DNA from: an uncultured bacterium
GTDB taxonomy: Bacteria; Bacillota; Clostridia; Oscillospirales; Ruminococcaceae
Direction: 5' to 3'
DNA: 64,000 nucleotides
Assembly: GCA_905214345.1 (NCBI GenBank)
Contig: CAJMLV010000010.1
Location: 1 to 64,000 of the forward strand
In this document: in pieces, positions 1-7,796 of the stretch
Layout: each line of letters begins with the position of its first letter
How positions within the stretch are numbered: the stretch's first letter is position 1
Made by a program: the position numbers and the translations under genes
The notes under the pieces: generated by a model
Databases searched by the model: none
The model's input: only the letters and a program-made list of their open reading frames with translations
Told to the model about the DNA's origin: nothing

Positions 1-2
1 CG

Positions 3-1178
3 GAGATTTTTGCCGAACTGACCCCCGAGACCCAGCAGAGCCTGATCGAAGGCCTGTCCGACCGGGAACTGAAGTTCGTTGTGGAAGAGCTCTGCGCCGA
101 TGACGCCGCCGACCTGGTGGAGGAGATGCCCGCCGGTGTGGTCAAGCGCATCCTGGCCCAGGCCGGGCCGGAAACACGGCAGATGATCAATGAACTGCTG
201 AAGTACCCCGAAGATTCCGCCGGCGGCGTGATGACCACCGAGTTCATGGAACTTTCTCCCGACTGGACGGTACGCCGCGCCATGGAGGAGATCCGCAAGA
301 ACGGCATCGACAAGGAAACTATCAACAACTGCTATGTCACGGGCCCCGACCGCACCCTGGAGGGTGTTGTTTCCCTGCGGGCGCTGGTGCTGGAAAAGAA
401 CGAGGACCGTCCCGTGCGGGAACTGATGGAGCCCGGCGTCATCAGCGTGCATACCGCCACCGACAGGGAAGAAACCTCCCAGATGTTTGAAAAATACGGC
501 CTGCTGGCCATCCCCGTGGTGGATAACGAGCAGCGCCTGGTGGGCATCGTTACGGTGGATGACGCTATCAGCATCCTGCAGGATGAGGCGGACGAGGACT
601 TCGCCAAGATGAACGCCATGTCGCCCACTGACAAACCTTATTTCCGCATGAGCATGTGGGAACTGTACAAGAGCCGCACGCCCTGGCTGCTCTTCCTCAT
701 GCTCAGTGCCACCTTCTCCAGCCTGGTCATTCGTGGGTACGAGAACGCCCTGGCCGCCGTCACCGTACTGACCGCCTACATCCCCATGCTTACCGACGCC
801 GGCGGCAACGCGGGCAGCCAGAGTACCTCCACCATCATCCGTGGTGTGGCGGTGGGGGATATCCATCCCCGGGACCTGCCCCGCATCCTCTGGCGGGAAC
901 TGCGGGTGGCCCTGCTCTGCGGCGGCACGCTGGCCGTGTGCAACATCATCAAGCTCTCCCTGTTTGACCGGGTGGGCATCGGGGTGGCCCTGGTGGTCAG
1001 CATGACTCTGCTTTGCACCGTCATGCTCTCCCAGCTCATCGGCGGCGGCCTGCCGCTGCTGGCCCGCAAGATCGGCATCGACCCGGCGGTGATGGCTTCG
1101 CCCCTCATCACCACCATCGTGGATACCACCACCCTGCTCATCTACTTCAACTTTGCCCGGCTGTTCCTGCACCTGTAA
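3..1178 (+). CDS. mgtE: Magnesium transporter MgtE (5' end outside the window)
   Basis: Membrane Mg2+ channel/transporter. The reading frame is open from base 3, so the start lies upstream; 391 residues are visible against a usual 450 or so. Visible in order: the end of the helical MgtE N domain, two CBS repeats (roughly residues 70-200, containing VVDNEQRLVGIVTVDD), then the C-terminal membrane domain with about five hydrophobic helices and the conserved GGNAGSQSTSTIIRG segment of the pore family. In known MgtE proteins the N and CBS domains bind Mg2+ and gate the pore. A strong hairpin terminator follows. The family call is secure; the promoter and any Mg2+-sensing leader lie outside the window. 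Confidence 0.95.
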   Translation, partial: EIFAELTPETQQSLIEGLSDRELKFVVEELCADDAADLVEEMPAGVVKRILAQAGPETRQMINELLKYPEDSAGGVMTTEFMELSPDWTVRRAMEEIRKNGIDKETINNCYVTGPDRTLEGVVSLRALVLEKNEDRPVRELMEPGVISVHTATDREETSQMFEKYGLLAIPVVDNEQRLVGIVTVDDAISILQDEADEDFAKMNAMSPTDKPYFRMSMWELYKSRTPWLLFLMLSATFSSLVIRGYENALAAVTVLTAYIPMLTDAGGNAGSQSTSTIIRGVAVGDIHPRDLPRILWRELRVALLCGGTLAVCNIIKLSLFDRVGIGVALVVSMTLLCTVMLSQLIGGGLPLLARKIGIDPAVMASPLITTIVDTTTLLIYFNFARLFLHL

Positions 1179-1203
1179 CAACCGCCGGAATCATACAAAG
1201 AAA

Positions 1204-1244
1204 GCCGCCCGGCTCCCGCAGAAGGGGAGCCGGGCGGCTTTTTT
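1204..1244 (+). terminator. Intrinsic terminator after mgtE
   Basis: A 14-bp G+C-rich stem (GCCGCCCGGCTCCC paired with its complement) is followed by six T. It sits between the convergent mgtE and galM genes and probably ends mgtE transcription. Confidence 0.9.
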
Positions 1245-1252
1245 GTCAGAAG

Positions 1253-2302
1253 TTACAGGGGCGCGGTGTCGAACCGGTACAGGGTGGTGGCACTGTAAGA
1301 CGCCTTGGGGGTCACGGTGGTGTCCGGGAACTCCATGTGGTTGGGGGCGTCGGGGAAGTCCTGGGTCTCCAGGCAGACGGCATCCCGGCCGTGGTATTCG
1401 GCGCCTTCCTTGCCGGGGCAGTTCAGCGAAAGCCCGTTGGCGGAATACAGCTGTACGCCGGGCAGGGTGGTCAGGGTCTCCATCCGGATGCCGGTCTGGG
1501 GGCCGGTGAGCCAGGCTGCATGGCGCAGGCCGGTGTCCGAAATCACGAAGCAGTGATCATAGCCGCCGCCCATCTTCAGGGCAGGGTAATCCGCTTCGAT
1601 GTCCCGGCCGATGGTCTTTTCTTCCAAAAAGTCCATGGGGGTGCCCGCGGTGGGGATCAGACGGCCGGTGGGGATCAGGGTCTCGTCGGTCTCCAGGTAG
1701 GAGGGAGCGTCCATCTGCAACCGGTGGCCCAGAACGGTGCCGGAAGCATGACCGTTCAGGTTGAAGTAGCTGTGGTTGGTGATGTTGATGACGGTAGGGG
1801 CGTCGGTGGTGGCGGAATACTGGATCATCAGGGCGCTGCCCACCAGGCTGTATTCCACTTCCAGGGTCACCGTGCCGGGGAACCCGTCGGTGCCGTCGGG
1901 GCTGACAGCACGCAGCAGCACGCCGTCGTCGCCCTTGTCGGACAGCTCCATGTCAAAGACGGCACGGCCGAAACCGTGGTTGCCGCTGTGCAGGCAGTTG
2001 CCGTGGTTGTTCACCGTCACATGATACTCTTCGGCATTGAGGAAGAACTTGCCGCCCGCGATGCGGTTGGCGTAACGGCCCACCACAGAACCCAGGCAGC
2101 CGCCGTTGGTCTCGTAGCCGGCCACGTCCTCAAAGCCCAGCACCACGTCCACCGGGTTGCCTTTGCGGTCTTTTACGATCAGTTTCTGGATGGCGGCGGC
2201 ATAGCTGATGATATGGGCCTGGATCACGCCGTTGTCCAGTACGGCCAACTTGACGGGAGTGCCGTCGCTGGTGTGGCCGAAATCACGAATATGTACGCTC
2301 AT
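1253..2302 (-). CDS. galM: Aldose 1-epimerase (galactose mutarotase)
   Basis: Interconverts alpha and beta anomers of aldoses such as galactose in the cytoplasm, feeding the Leloir pathway. At 349 residues it has the family length. The substrate-site histidines are seen in NHGNCLHSG (about residue 95) and NITNHSYFNLNG (about residue 175), followed by the GGGYDHCF segment of the beta-sandwich. The ATG is preceded by AAAGGAGG at 9 bases. It lies 15 bases downstream of a TrpR-like regulator and is probably co-transcribed with it from the promoter at 2771-2799. No other galactose genes are nearby, so a general mutarotase role is possible. Confidence 0.93.
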   Translation of the reverse strand: MSVHIRDFGHTSDGTPVKLAVLDNGVIQAHIISYAAAIQKLIVKDRKGNPVDVVLGFEDVAGYETNGGCLGSVVGRYANRIAGGKFFLNAEEYHVTVNNHGNCLHSGNHGFGRAVFDMELSDKGDDGVLLRAVSPDGTDGFPGTVTLEVEYSLVGSALMIQYSATTDAPTVINITNHSYFNLNGHASGTVLGHRLQMDAPSYLETDETLIPTGRLIPTAGTPMDFLEEKTIGRDIEADYPALKMGGGYDHCFVISDTGLRHAAWLTGPQTGIRMETLTTLPGVQLYSANGLSLNCPGKEGAEYHGRDAVCLETQDFPDAPNHMEFPDTTVTPKASYSATTLYRFDTAPL

Positions 2303-2317
2303 GGTCAGGGACCTCCT

Positions 2318-2668
2318 TTATTCTTCGGGCTGGTCGGGGCCCGGCTCGGCAGAGGCGGGGGCCTGATGTTCCAGATCGTAGCGCACGCTGGCGGCAATGC
2401 TGCCGGTGCCGTAGTTCAGCATGCGGTTCACGCGGGAAACGGTGGCGCTGGAAGCGCCGGTCTCCCGCCGGATCTCACTGTATACCTTGCCCTGTACCAG
2501 GCAGCCGGCCACATCATAACGCTGTTCCAGGGTGCGAAGTTCGGTCACGGCACACAGGTCGTCAAAAAAGCGGATGCACTCCTCCAGATCGTTCAGCCGC
2601 AGGATGGCTTCATACAAAGCGGTGCTGCGCGGCTGATCCGGGGAGCTGTGTTGGTTTGCGACGCGCAT
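2318..2668 (-). CDS. TrpR/YerC/YecD-family DNA-binding regulator
   Basis: A 116-residue helical protein of the TrpR-superfamily YerC type. The central part (residues about 25-95) has the family pattern: a helical N half with DLEECIRFFDDLC, then a helix-turn-helix containing ETGASSATVSRVNRML. YerC proteins are small sequence-specific regulators whose effectors are mostly unknown. The charged and Pro-rich tails at both ends lack known motifs. The start has AAAGGAGA seven bases upstream. It is the first gene of a two-gene unit with galM, so it may regulate that unit, but nothing in the sequence shows its target. Confidence 0.85.
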   Translation of the reverse strand: MRVANQHSSPDQPRSTALYEAILRLNDLEECIRFFDDLCAVTELRTLEQRYDVAGCLVQGKVYSEIRRETGASSATVSRVNRMLNYGTGSIAASVRYDLEHQAPASAEPGPDQPEE

Positions 2669-2770
2669 GGGCGCTCTCCTTTACTGTCAAAGGTACGCTC
2701 TGCCGTCAGGAACGGCAAAGTGTATCAATCTTGTTGAGCGTGCCCAAAATTCAAAGGGCCCGCTGCTTTC

Positions 2771-2799
2771 ATTGTAGCAATTTCGCTATGGCAAGTCAA
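2771..2799 (-). promoter_or_regulatory. Promoter for yerC-like gene and galM
   Basis: Read on the minus strand: TTGACT, 17-base spacer, TACAAT. The transcript would have an untranslated leader of about 100 bases, including a small hairpin TGCCGT/ACGGCA at 2701-2717. Confidence 0.8.
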
Positions 2800-2877
2800 G
2801 GCGTTAAAGCGGTGAACCGCCCTTTTTACAAATGGCTCATTTTCGGCAAAAAGCGGATAAAAAAGCGAAAATCACCC

Positions 2878-2906
2878 TTGACAGACCTGTTTTGCTCCCC
2901 CATAAT
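2878..2906 (+). promoter_or_regulatory. Promoter for the OadB-like operon
   Basis: TTGACA, 17-base spacer, CATAAT. It lies 45 bases upstream of the chosen ATG at 2951. Confidence 0.85.
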
Positions 2907-2950
2907 GGACATAAAGCCAATTCATGTTAAAAAGGGAGGTTTGTCTCGCT

Positions 2951-4072
2951 ATGGAGGCACTTTTCGGCAATGTTCTGAACCTGCAGTGGCAGCAGGTGGT
3001 CATGTGGATCATCGGCGCGCTGCTGATCTGGCTCGCAATCAAAAAACAGATGGAACCCTCGCTGCTGCTGCCCATGGGCTTCGGCGCCATCCTGGTCAAT
3101 CTGCCCCAGTCCGGCGCCGTCACCCAGATCATCGACGGTGTGACCGAACTGGGTCCCATCGATGTGCTGTTTGATTCCGGCATCGCCAACGAGCTGTTCC
3201 CGCTGCTGCTCTTCATCGGCATCGGTGCAATGATCGACTTCACGCCGCTGCTGTCCAACCCCAAGCTGATGATCTTCGGCGCGGCGGCGCAGTTCGGTAT
3301 CTTCTTTACCCTGTGCGTGGCCACCGTGCTGGGCTTTGATGTGAAGGATGCCGCCTCCATCGCCATCATCGGCGCGGCGGACGGCCCCACTTCCATCTTC
3401 GTGGCAAACTTCTTCCAGTCCAACTACCTGGGCGCCATCATCGTGGTGGCTTATTCCTATATGGCGCTGGTGCCCATCATCCAGCCCACCGTCATCCGTG
3501 CCGTCACCACCAAGGCCGAGCGCCGTATCCGCATGAGCTATGCCGAGCGCCCGGTGAGCAAGACCACCAAGATCCTGTTCCCCGTCATCATCACCGTCAT
3601 CGCCGGTCTGGTGGCCCCCCGCAGCGTGGCCCTCATCGGTTTCCTGATGTTCGGCAACCTGATCCGGGAATGCGGCGTGCTGGAAGGCCTTTCCGAGACC
3701 GCCCAGAAGGATCTGGCCAACCTCATCACCCTGCTGCTGGGCCTGACCGTCTCCACCAAGATGCAGGCGGCCAGCTTCCTCACCGTGGAAACCCTGATGA
3801 TCCTGGCCCTGGGCCTGGTGGCTTTCGTCTTCGATACCGTGGGCGGCGTTGTGGTGGCAAAGATCTACAACATCTTTGCCAAGACCAAGATCAACCCCAT
3901 GATCGGTGCAGCGGGCATTTCCGCCTTCCCCATGTCCGCCCGCGTCATTAACAAGATGGGCCTGCAGGAGGACAACCAGAACTTCCTGCTCATGCACGCC
4001 GTAGGCGTCAACGTATCCGGTCAGATCGCTTCGGTCATTGCCGGCGGCATGATCCTGACCCTGTTCGCCTGA
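2951..4072 (+). CDS. Sodium ion-translocating decarboxylase beta subunit (OadB/GcdB/MmdB family)
   Basis: Integral membrane subunit that, in known complexes, couples decarboxylation of carboxybiotin to Na+ export. The 373-residue product is almost wholly hydrophobic, with about nine to eleven membrane segments and family signatures such as GAADGPTSIFVA, MLFDSGI-like SGIANELFPLLLFIGIGAMIDF, and AAGISAFPMSARV near the C terminus. I chose ATG 2951 because AAGGGAGGT lies 10 bases upstream; an in-frame ATG at 2924 has no ribosome site and overlaps it. The carboxyltransferase alpha subunit and biotin carrier are absent from the window. Only a 43-residue OadG-like partner follows, so the decarboxylase partner must be encoded elsewhere. 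Confidence 0.92.
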   Translation: MEALFGNVLNLQWQQVVMWIIGALLIWLAIKKQMEPSLLLPMGFGAILVNLPQSGAVTQIIDGVTELGPIDVLFDSGIANELFPLLLFIGIGAMIDFTPLLSNPKLMIFGAAAQFGIFFTLCVATVLGFDVKDAASIAIIGAADGPTSIFVANFFQSNYLGAIIVVAYSYMALVPIIQPTVIRAVTTKAERRIRMSYAERPVSKTTKILFPVIITVIAGLVAPRSVALIGFLMFGNLIRECGVLEGLSETAQKDLANLITLLLGLTVSTKMQAASFLTVETLMILALGLVAFVFDTVGGVVVAKIYNIFAKTKINPMIGAAGISAFPMSARVINKMGLQEDNQNFLLMHAVGVNVSGQIASVIAGGMILTLFA

Positions 4073-4100
4073 TGCTTTTACTATATAAGGAGTATATGCC

Positions 4101-4232
4101 ATGTTCAATCTGCAAGGTTTGATGGAGGTCCTGCCCAAGGCTGGCATGGGCTGGGGCGGTGTCTTTGTCGTGACCATCGTGATCGTTTTTGCGGTGGAAC
4201 TGCTGAACCGTTTTAGCGGTCAGAGCAAGTAA
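4101..4232 (+). CDS. OadG-related small membrane subunit (43 residues)
   Basis: A micro-gene easily missed by annotation. It starts at ATG 4101 with AAGGAG eight bases upstream and encodes 43 residues: a short amphipathic start, a Gly-rich turn (GMGWGG), one hydrophobic helix of about 18 residues (VFVVTIVIVFAVELL) and a short polar tail. Size, topology and position 28 bases after the beta subunit fit the small OadG-like subunits that help assemble or stabilise Na+-pumping decarboxylases. The role is inferred from position and topology; the sequence is too short for a firm homology claim by eye. Confidence 0.75.
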   Translation: MFNLQGLMEVLPKAGMGWGGVFVVTIVIVFAVELLNRFSGQSK

Positions 4233-4275
4233 GGGAAAAAAGCCTTTGCCTGCGGCATTTCCGGGCAGAAAATGA

Positions 4276-4304
4276 TTGACAAACGCGTATCCAGCCGCTA
4301 CAAT
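4276..4304 (+). promoter_or_regulatory. Promoter for sigma factor gene
   Basis: TTGACA, 17-base spacer, TACAAT: a near-perfect sigma-A promoter. A TTG within the -35 box opens a longer reading frame, but it is upstream of the transcript start and so cannot be the translation start. Confidence 0.9.
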
Positions 4305-4344
4305 GGGAACTATCGTATCCGCGCCGTCCCAAAGGAGCCGTTTT

Positions 4345-4887
4345 ATGCAGCCGATCAGTGATGAATTGTTGCACAAAGCCGCCCAGGGGGACGAAACTGC
4401 GCTGGCCGCATTGATCGCCCGCATGATGCCCGCCATCCGCAAAGGCGCCTGGTCTGCCCAGGCACCGGGTCTGGATTTTGAGGACGCCGTGCAGGAAGGT
4501 CTGATCGGTCTGTTCGGTGCGGTACGAGGGTATGATCCTTCACGCGGGGTGCCGTTTGCCGCCTATGCAGCCAACTGCATTGCCAATGCCCAACGTGACG
4601 CCCACCGCGCCGCGACCCGCAAAAAGCACGCGCCGCTGAACGACAGCGTGCCGCTGCCGGAGGACGAAGCTGCGCCCGGTCCGGAGGAACTGGCCATTGC
4701 CAGTGAAGACCGCACCGATGTGATGACGCAGATCGACACCCTGCTTTCCCCGCTGGAGCGCGCCGCGCTGCTGGCCAGCCTGGACGGGCTTTCTCCCGCC
4801 GAAGCTGCCGCCATGCTGGAGCGCACCCCCCGTGCGGTGGAAAACGCCCTGGCCCGTGCACGCCGCAAACTGCGCGCCGCGCGCTGA
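4345..4887 (+). CDS. Sigma-70 family RNA polymerase sigma factor (SigH-like)
   Basis: A 180-residue sigma factor with regions 2 and 4. Region 2 (about residues 10-85) shows GLDFEDAVQEGLIGLFGAVRGYDPSRGVPFAAYA, the pattern of SigH/SigF-like factors rather than classical ECF factors. Region 4 (about residues 125-178) carries the helix-turn-helix LSPAEAAAMLERTPRAVENALARARRKL. An acidic Pro-rich linker joins them. ATG 4345 has AAAGGAG seven bases upstream and lies just past the promoter. No anti-sigma partner adjoins it. Which stress or developmental state it serves cannot be read from the sequence. Confidence 0.88.
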   Translation: MQPISDELLHKAAQGDETALAALIARMMPAIRKGAWSAQAPGLDFEDAVQEGLIGLFGAVRGYDPSRGVPFAAYAANCIANAQRDAHRAATRKKHAPLNDSVPLPEDEAAPGPEELAIASEDRTDVMTQIDTLLSPLERAALLASLDGLSPAEAAAMLERTPRAVENALARARRKLRAAR

Positions 4888-5039
4888 CCCCTGTTTTGGA
4901 CTCTGGCGGTTTCCTCCGCCTCGGTCATATAGTAACCTGCCCCAAGTAGCTTAGCAATCAGTTCTTCCTTTGGTCCTTACCAAGCAGGCGTTGGTTGAGA
5001 TCTTCCGCGGGCAAATATTTTTAAGAGGAGATACCCATT

Positions 5040-5315
5040 ATGTTCGAAGACAAGACTTTGGTATGCAAGGATTGCGGCAAAGAGTTCGTCTGGACCGCCG
5101 GCGAGCAGGAGTTCTACGCCAGCCGTGGTTTCGAGAACCAGCCCCAGCGCTGCAAGCCCTGCCGCGATGCCCGCAAGAACGCTGTTCGCGGCGAGCGCCA
5201 GATGTTTGACGCTGTCTGCGCCAGCTGCGGCAAGGAGTGCAAGGTTCCCTTCCAGCCCCGCGAGGATCGCCCGGTCTACTGCAGCGAGTGCTTCGCCAAG
5301 ATGAAGGAAAACTGA
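5040..5315 (+). CDS. Zinc-ribbon protein with two CxxC pairs
   Basis: A 91-residue cytoplasmic protein with a first zinc-binding set, CKDCGKEF at residues 9-16 and CKPC near residue 38, and a second set, CASC near 60 and CSEC near 80. This matches the small probable-zinc-ribbon proteins common in Clostridia, whose function is unknown. Translation starts at ATG 5040 after AAGAGGAGA. It appears to be a single-gene unit: a weak hairpin lies upstream and an intrinsic terminator follows at 5346. The upstream 150 bases hold no convincing consensus promoter. Confidence 0.85.
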   Translation: MFEDKTLVCKDCGKEFVWTAGEQEFYASRGFENQPQRCKPCRDARKNAVRGERQMFDAVCASCGKECKVPFQPREDRPVYCSECFAKMKEN

Positions 5316-5345
5316 TCAATCCCTGATCCGTTAAAAGCCGATCGG

Positions 5346-5375
5346 CCCCGCCGTCCTTAGGACGGCGGGGTCTTT
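5346..5375 (+). terminator. Intrinsic terminator after the zinc-ribbon gene
   Basis: A 10-bp stem, CCCCGCCGTC/GACGGCGGGG, with a 5-base loop followed by TCTTT. It separates the zinc-ribbon gene from the pyr leader. The remaining bases up to 5476 show nothing recognisable. Confidence 0.75.
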
Positions 5376-5476
5376 GCATGCCCGGGCGGCTGGGCAGGGG
5401 ACCGCCTTTGTCAGATTGCCCAAAATCCCGCCGCCAAACCGGCCCAAAGACGGAGGGCCGGGCGGCCGCCTTTGCC

Positions 5477-5505
5477 TTGACAGAGAAACGGGGGCGTGGT
5501 AGAAT
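5477..5505 (+). promoter_or_regulatory. Promoter of the pyrC operon
   Basis: TTGACA, 17-base spacer, TAGAAT. Predicted transcript start is near 5512, leaving a leader of about 210 bases before pyrC. Confidence 0.88.
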
Positions 5506-5551
5506 AATAAAAATTATGCAAAACCCCCGCAAAGATTGTCAAAAAGAAGGA

Positions 5552-5613
5552 GGCACCGTCACATGCAGTTTCGCTTGGCCCGAATGTCCGGCGTTCTGAT
5601 TTTTGACGGTGCC
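5552..5613 (+). promoter_or_regulatory. Perfect 10-bp inverted repeat in the pyr leader
   Basis: GGCACCGTCA at 5552-5561 and TGACGGTGCC at 5604-5613 would pair around a 42-base loop. The 5' arm overlaps the last base or two of the leader-peptide ribosome site and abuts its start codon; the 3' arm is followed by GTG and six T. It may act as a pause or terminator hairpin, or hide the leader ribosome site. Confidence 0.6.
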
Positions 5614-5652
5614 GTGTTTTTTCCTGACACCGCGGATGGGCGGCTTTTTTGA
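5563..5652 (+). CDS. Putative 29-residue leader peptide of the pyr operon
   Basis: ATG 5563 is preceded by AAGGAGG at 9 bases, a site as strong as those of real genes here. The frame runs 29 codons and stops with TGA at 5650-5652, exactly at the foot of an intrinsic terminator hairpin (5652-5674). Its mRNA carries U runs at 5600-5604, 5617-5622 and 5645-5650. The layout resembles the pyrBI attenuator of enterobacteria. There, low UTP stalls RNA polymerase in U-rich sequence, the translating ribosome catches up, and the terminator cannot fold. The peptide itself probably has no function. The proposal rests on layout only; expression is not shown. Confidence 0.65.
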   Translation: MQFRLARMSGVLIFDGAVFFPDTADGRLF

Positions 5653-5682
5653 CTTTTCCTCACCGGGGAAAAGTTTTTTTTT
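5652..5682 (+). terminator. Terminator/attenuator hairpin before pyrC
   Basis: ACTTTTCC (5652-5659) pairs with GGAAAAGT (5667-5674) and runs into nine T (5674-5682). It lies between the promoter and pyrC, so it must be regulated or leaky for the operon to be expressed. Confidence 0.8.
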
Positions 5683-5724
5683 GCCCAAACGCGGTTAAAA
5701 CATACCTGAAAGGAAGGCTGTATC

Positions 5725-6933
5725 ATGCTGATCCGCAATGCCAAGGACGACTCCGGCCGCCGCTGTGATGTCTGGGTCAAAGACGGCAAGATCGCTGCCA
5801 TCGGCGCCGGTCTGCCCGCCGACCTGGACACCGAGGTCATCGACGCTGCCGGGCTGACCATCCTGCCCTCTTTCATCGATACCCACTGCCACTGGCGCAC
5901 CCCCGGCCTGGAATATAAAGAGGATATCGCCACCGGGTCCGCCGCGGCTGCGGCAGGCGGGTACACCTTCGTGAACCTGATGCCCAACACCAAGCCGGTG
6001 TGCTCTGATGCCGAGACCGTCTACGCGGTGCAGAACAAGGCCAAGGAGATCGGCCTGTGCGACGCCAACCAGACCGTGTCCATCACGGAGGGCTTTGACG
6101 GCAAGAGCATCGACCACCTGCTCACCCTGCCGGAGGACATCCGCTTCATCACCGAGGACGGCAACGGTGTCATGAACAACGCCGTCATGGCCCGGGTCTT
6201 TGCCATCGCCACCGAGCGGGGCCTCACCGTCATGTCCCACGCCGAGGACCGGGAGATCAGCCCCTGGGATTACCGCCTGGCCGAGAACATCGAAACGGTG
6301 CGCAACTGCCACCTGGCCGAATACTACGGCACCCGGCTGCACATGTGCCACGTTTCCACCGCCGAGGCGGTGGACGCGGTGCGTCAGAGCCGCCTGAAGG
6401 GCGCCCGGGTCTCCTGCGAAGTCACGCCCCACCACCTGTGGTTCGACGACAAGCGCCTGCAGTACCGGGTGAATCCGCCCATCCGCACCGATAACGATGT
6501 GAGAGCGCTGGTGCAGGCCATCAAGGACGGCACCGTCACCTGCATCGGCACCGACCACGCCCCCCACACCGCCGAGGAAAAGGAGAAGGGCGCCGCCGGC
6601 ATGGTGGGGCTGGAAACGGCCTTCGCCGCCTGCTACACCAAGCTCTGCCGCATGGAGGGCCTGCCCTTGGAGCACCTGAGCTTCCTCATGAGCGCCGGTC
6701 CCGCTGCCGTTATGGGCCTGGCCGACCGCAAGGGTCTGCTGTGCCCCGGCTACGACGCCGACCTGGTGCTGGTGGATATTGACCACATGTATACCGTGCA
6801 CGCCGACAAGCTGCACAGCAAGAGCAAGAATACCCCCTTCGACGGGGAAAATCTGTACGGCCGCATCAAGATGACCATCAAGGGCGGCAAGATCACCTAT
6901 CAGAGCGAAGAGCAAGGAGGCAATTTCCAATGA
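5725..6933 (+). CDS. pyrC: Dihydroorotase
   Basis: Closes carbamoyl-aspartate to dihydroorotate, the third step of de novo pyrimidine synthesis. The 402-residue protein is an amidohydrolase-fold enzyme. A small N-terminal beta domain leads to the metal motif DTHCHWRTPG (about residues 53-62), then NLMPNTKP, ITEDGNGV, and the catalytic GTDHAPHTAEEKEKGA (about residue 275). The second residue of the usual DxHxH motif context is Cys (HCH), within family variation. ATG 5725 follows AAGGAAGG. It overlaps pyrF by four bases and heads pyrC-pyrF-pyrK-pyrD behind the attenuator-like leader. Confidence 0.95.
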   Translation: MLIRNAKDDSGRRCDVWVKDGKIAAIGAGLPADLDTEVIDAAGLTILPSFIDTHCHWRTPGLEYKEDIATGSAAAAAGGYTFVNLMPNTKPVCSDAETVYAVQNKAKEIGLCDANQTVSITEGFDGKSIDHLLTLPEDIRFITEDGNGVMNNAVMARVFAIATERGLTVMSHAEDREISPWDYRLAENIETVRNCHLAEYYGTRLHMCHVSTAEAVDAVRQSRLKGARVSCEVTPHHLWFDDKRLQYRVNPPIRTDNDVRALVQAIKDGTVTCIGTDHAPHTAEEKEKGAAGMVGLETAFAACYTKLCRMEGLPLEHLSFLMSAGPAAVMGLADRKGLLCPGYDADLVLVDIDHMYTVHADKLHSKSKNTPFDGENLYGRIKMTIKGGKITYQSEEQGGNFQ

Positions 6934-7796
6934 CCAACATGGACAAACTGTATGCCAGCGTGGGAGCCAACGGCCCCGTGTGCGTGGGTCTGGACACCGA
7001 ACTGAGCTACCTGCCCGAATCCGCTGTGGATTCCGCCAAGACGGCAGGGGAGAACGTGGTGGCCTTCAACCGCGCCCTGATCGATGCCACCAAGTCCGCC
7101 GCGGGCTGCTACAAGGTGCAGATCGCCTACTATGAATCCCTGGGCCTGGACGGCCTGCGCGCCTATGCCGAGACCCTGCGCATGGTGCGGGAGACCGGCC
7201 TGCCGGTGATTGCCGACATCAAGCGCGGTGACATTGCCAAGACCGCCGAGATGTACGCCAAGGCCCATTTCTCCGGCGACTTCGAAGCCGACCTCATCAC
7301 CCTGGCCCCCTACATGGGCCTTGACTCCATCAGCCCCTACCTGCCCTACTGCAAGGACCAGGGCAAGGGCGTGTTCGTCCTGTGCCGCACCTCCAACCCC
7401 GGCGCCAAGGACTTTGAGTACCAGAAACTGGCCGACGGCCGCCACGTCTACGACCTGGTGGGCGACAGCCTCTCTGCTCTGGGCCAGGATTACATCGGTG
7501 AAAGCGGCTACACCAGCATCGGCCTGGTCATCGGCGGCACCCACACCGAGGAAGCTTCCGCCATCCGCGCCGCTTACAAGAACACCTTCTTCCTGATCCC
7601 CGGCTACGGCGCCCAGGGCGGCAAGGCCGCCGACATCGCCCGTTACCTGAACAAGGGCAACGGCGGCGTGGTCAACTCCAGCCGCGGCATCCTGCTGGCC
7701 TGGAAGAAGCAGCCCGGCGTGGATTATGCCGAAGCCGCCTATAATGAATGCGTCCGCATGAGGGAGGATATCCAGAGTGAGTGCGATAAACTGTAA
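6930..7796 (+). CDS. pyrF: Orotidine 5'-phosphate decarboxylase (type 2)
   Basis: Decarboxylates OMP to UMP, the last step of UMP synthesis. At 288 residues it belongs to the longer type 2 subfamily. The catalytic Lys/Asp network is visible in ADIKRGDIAKTAEMYA (about residues 93-108), and the phosphate-binding end of the barrel in IPGYGAQGG and VNSSRGIL. The start overlaps the pyrC stop (ATGA) and has AGGAGG upstream inside pyrC. The C terminus overlaps the pyrK start by 20 bases, which suggests translational coupling. Confidence 0.95.
   Translation: MTNMDKLYASVGANGPVCVGLDTELSYLPESAVDSAKTAGENVVAFNRALIDATKSAAGCYKVQIAYYESLGLDGLRAYAETLRMVRETGLPVIADIKRGDIAKTAEMYAKAHFSGDFEADLITLAPYMGLDSISPYLPYCKDQGKGVFVLCRTSNPGAKDFEYQKLADGRHVYDLVGDSLSALGQDYIGESGYTSIGLVIGGTHTEEASAIRAAYKNTFFLIPGYGAQGGKAADIARYLNKGNGGVVNSSRGILLAWKKQPGVDYAEAAYNECVRMREDIQSECDKL

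Noticed and set aside
1013..2737. A 574-codon plus-strand frame opposite galM and the YerC-like gene
   Set aside because: Overlaps the end of mgtE, a terminator and two real minus-strand genes; no start signals.
5378..5599. A 73-codon plus-strand frame overlapping the pyr promoter
   Set aside because: It begins upstream of the promoter and includes -35 and -10 boxes; the alternative 5563 frame has the ribosome site.
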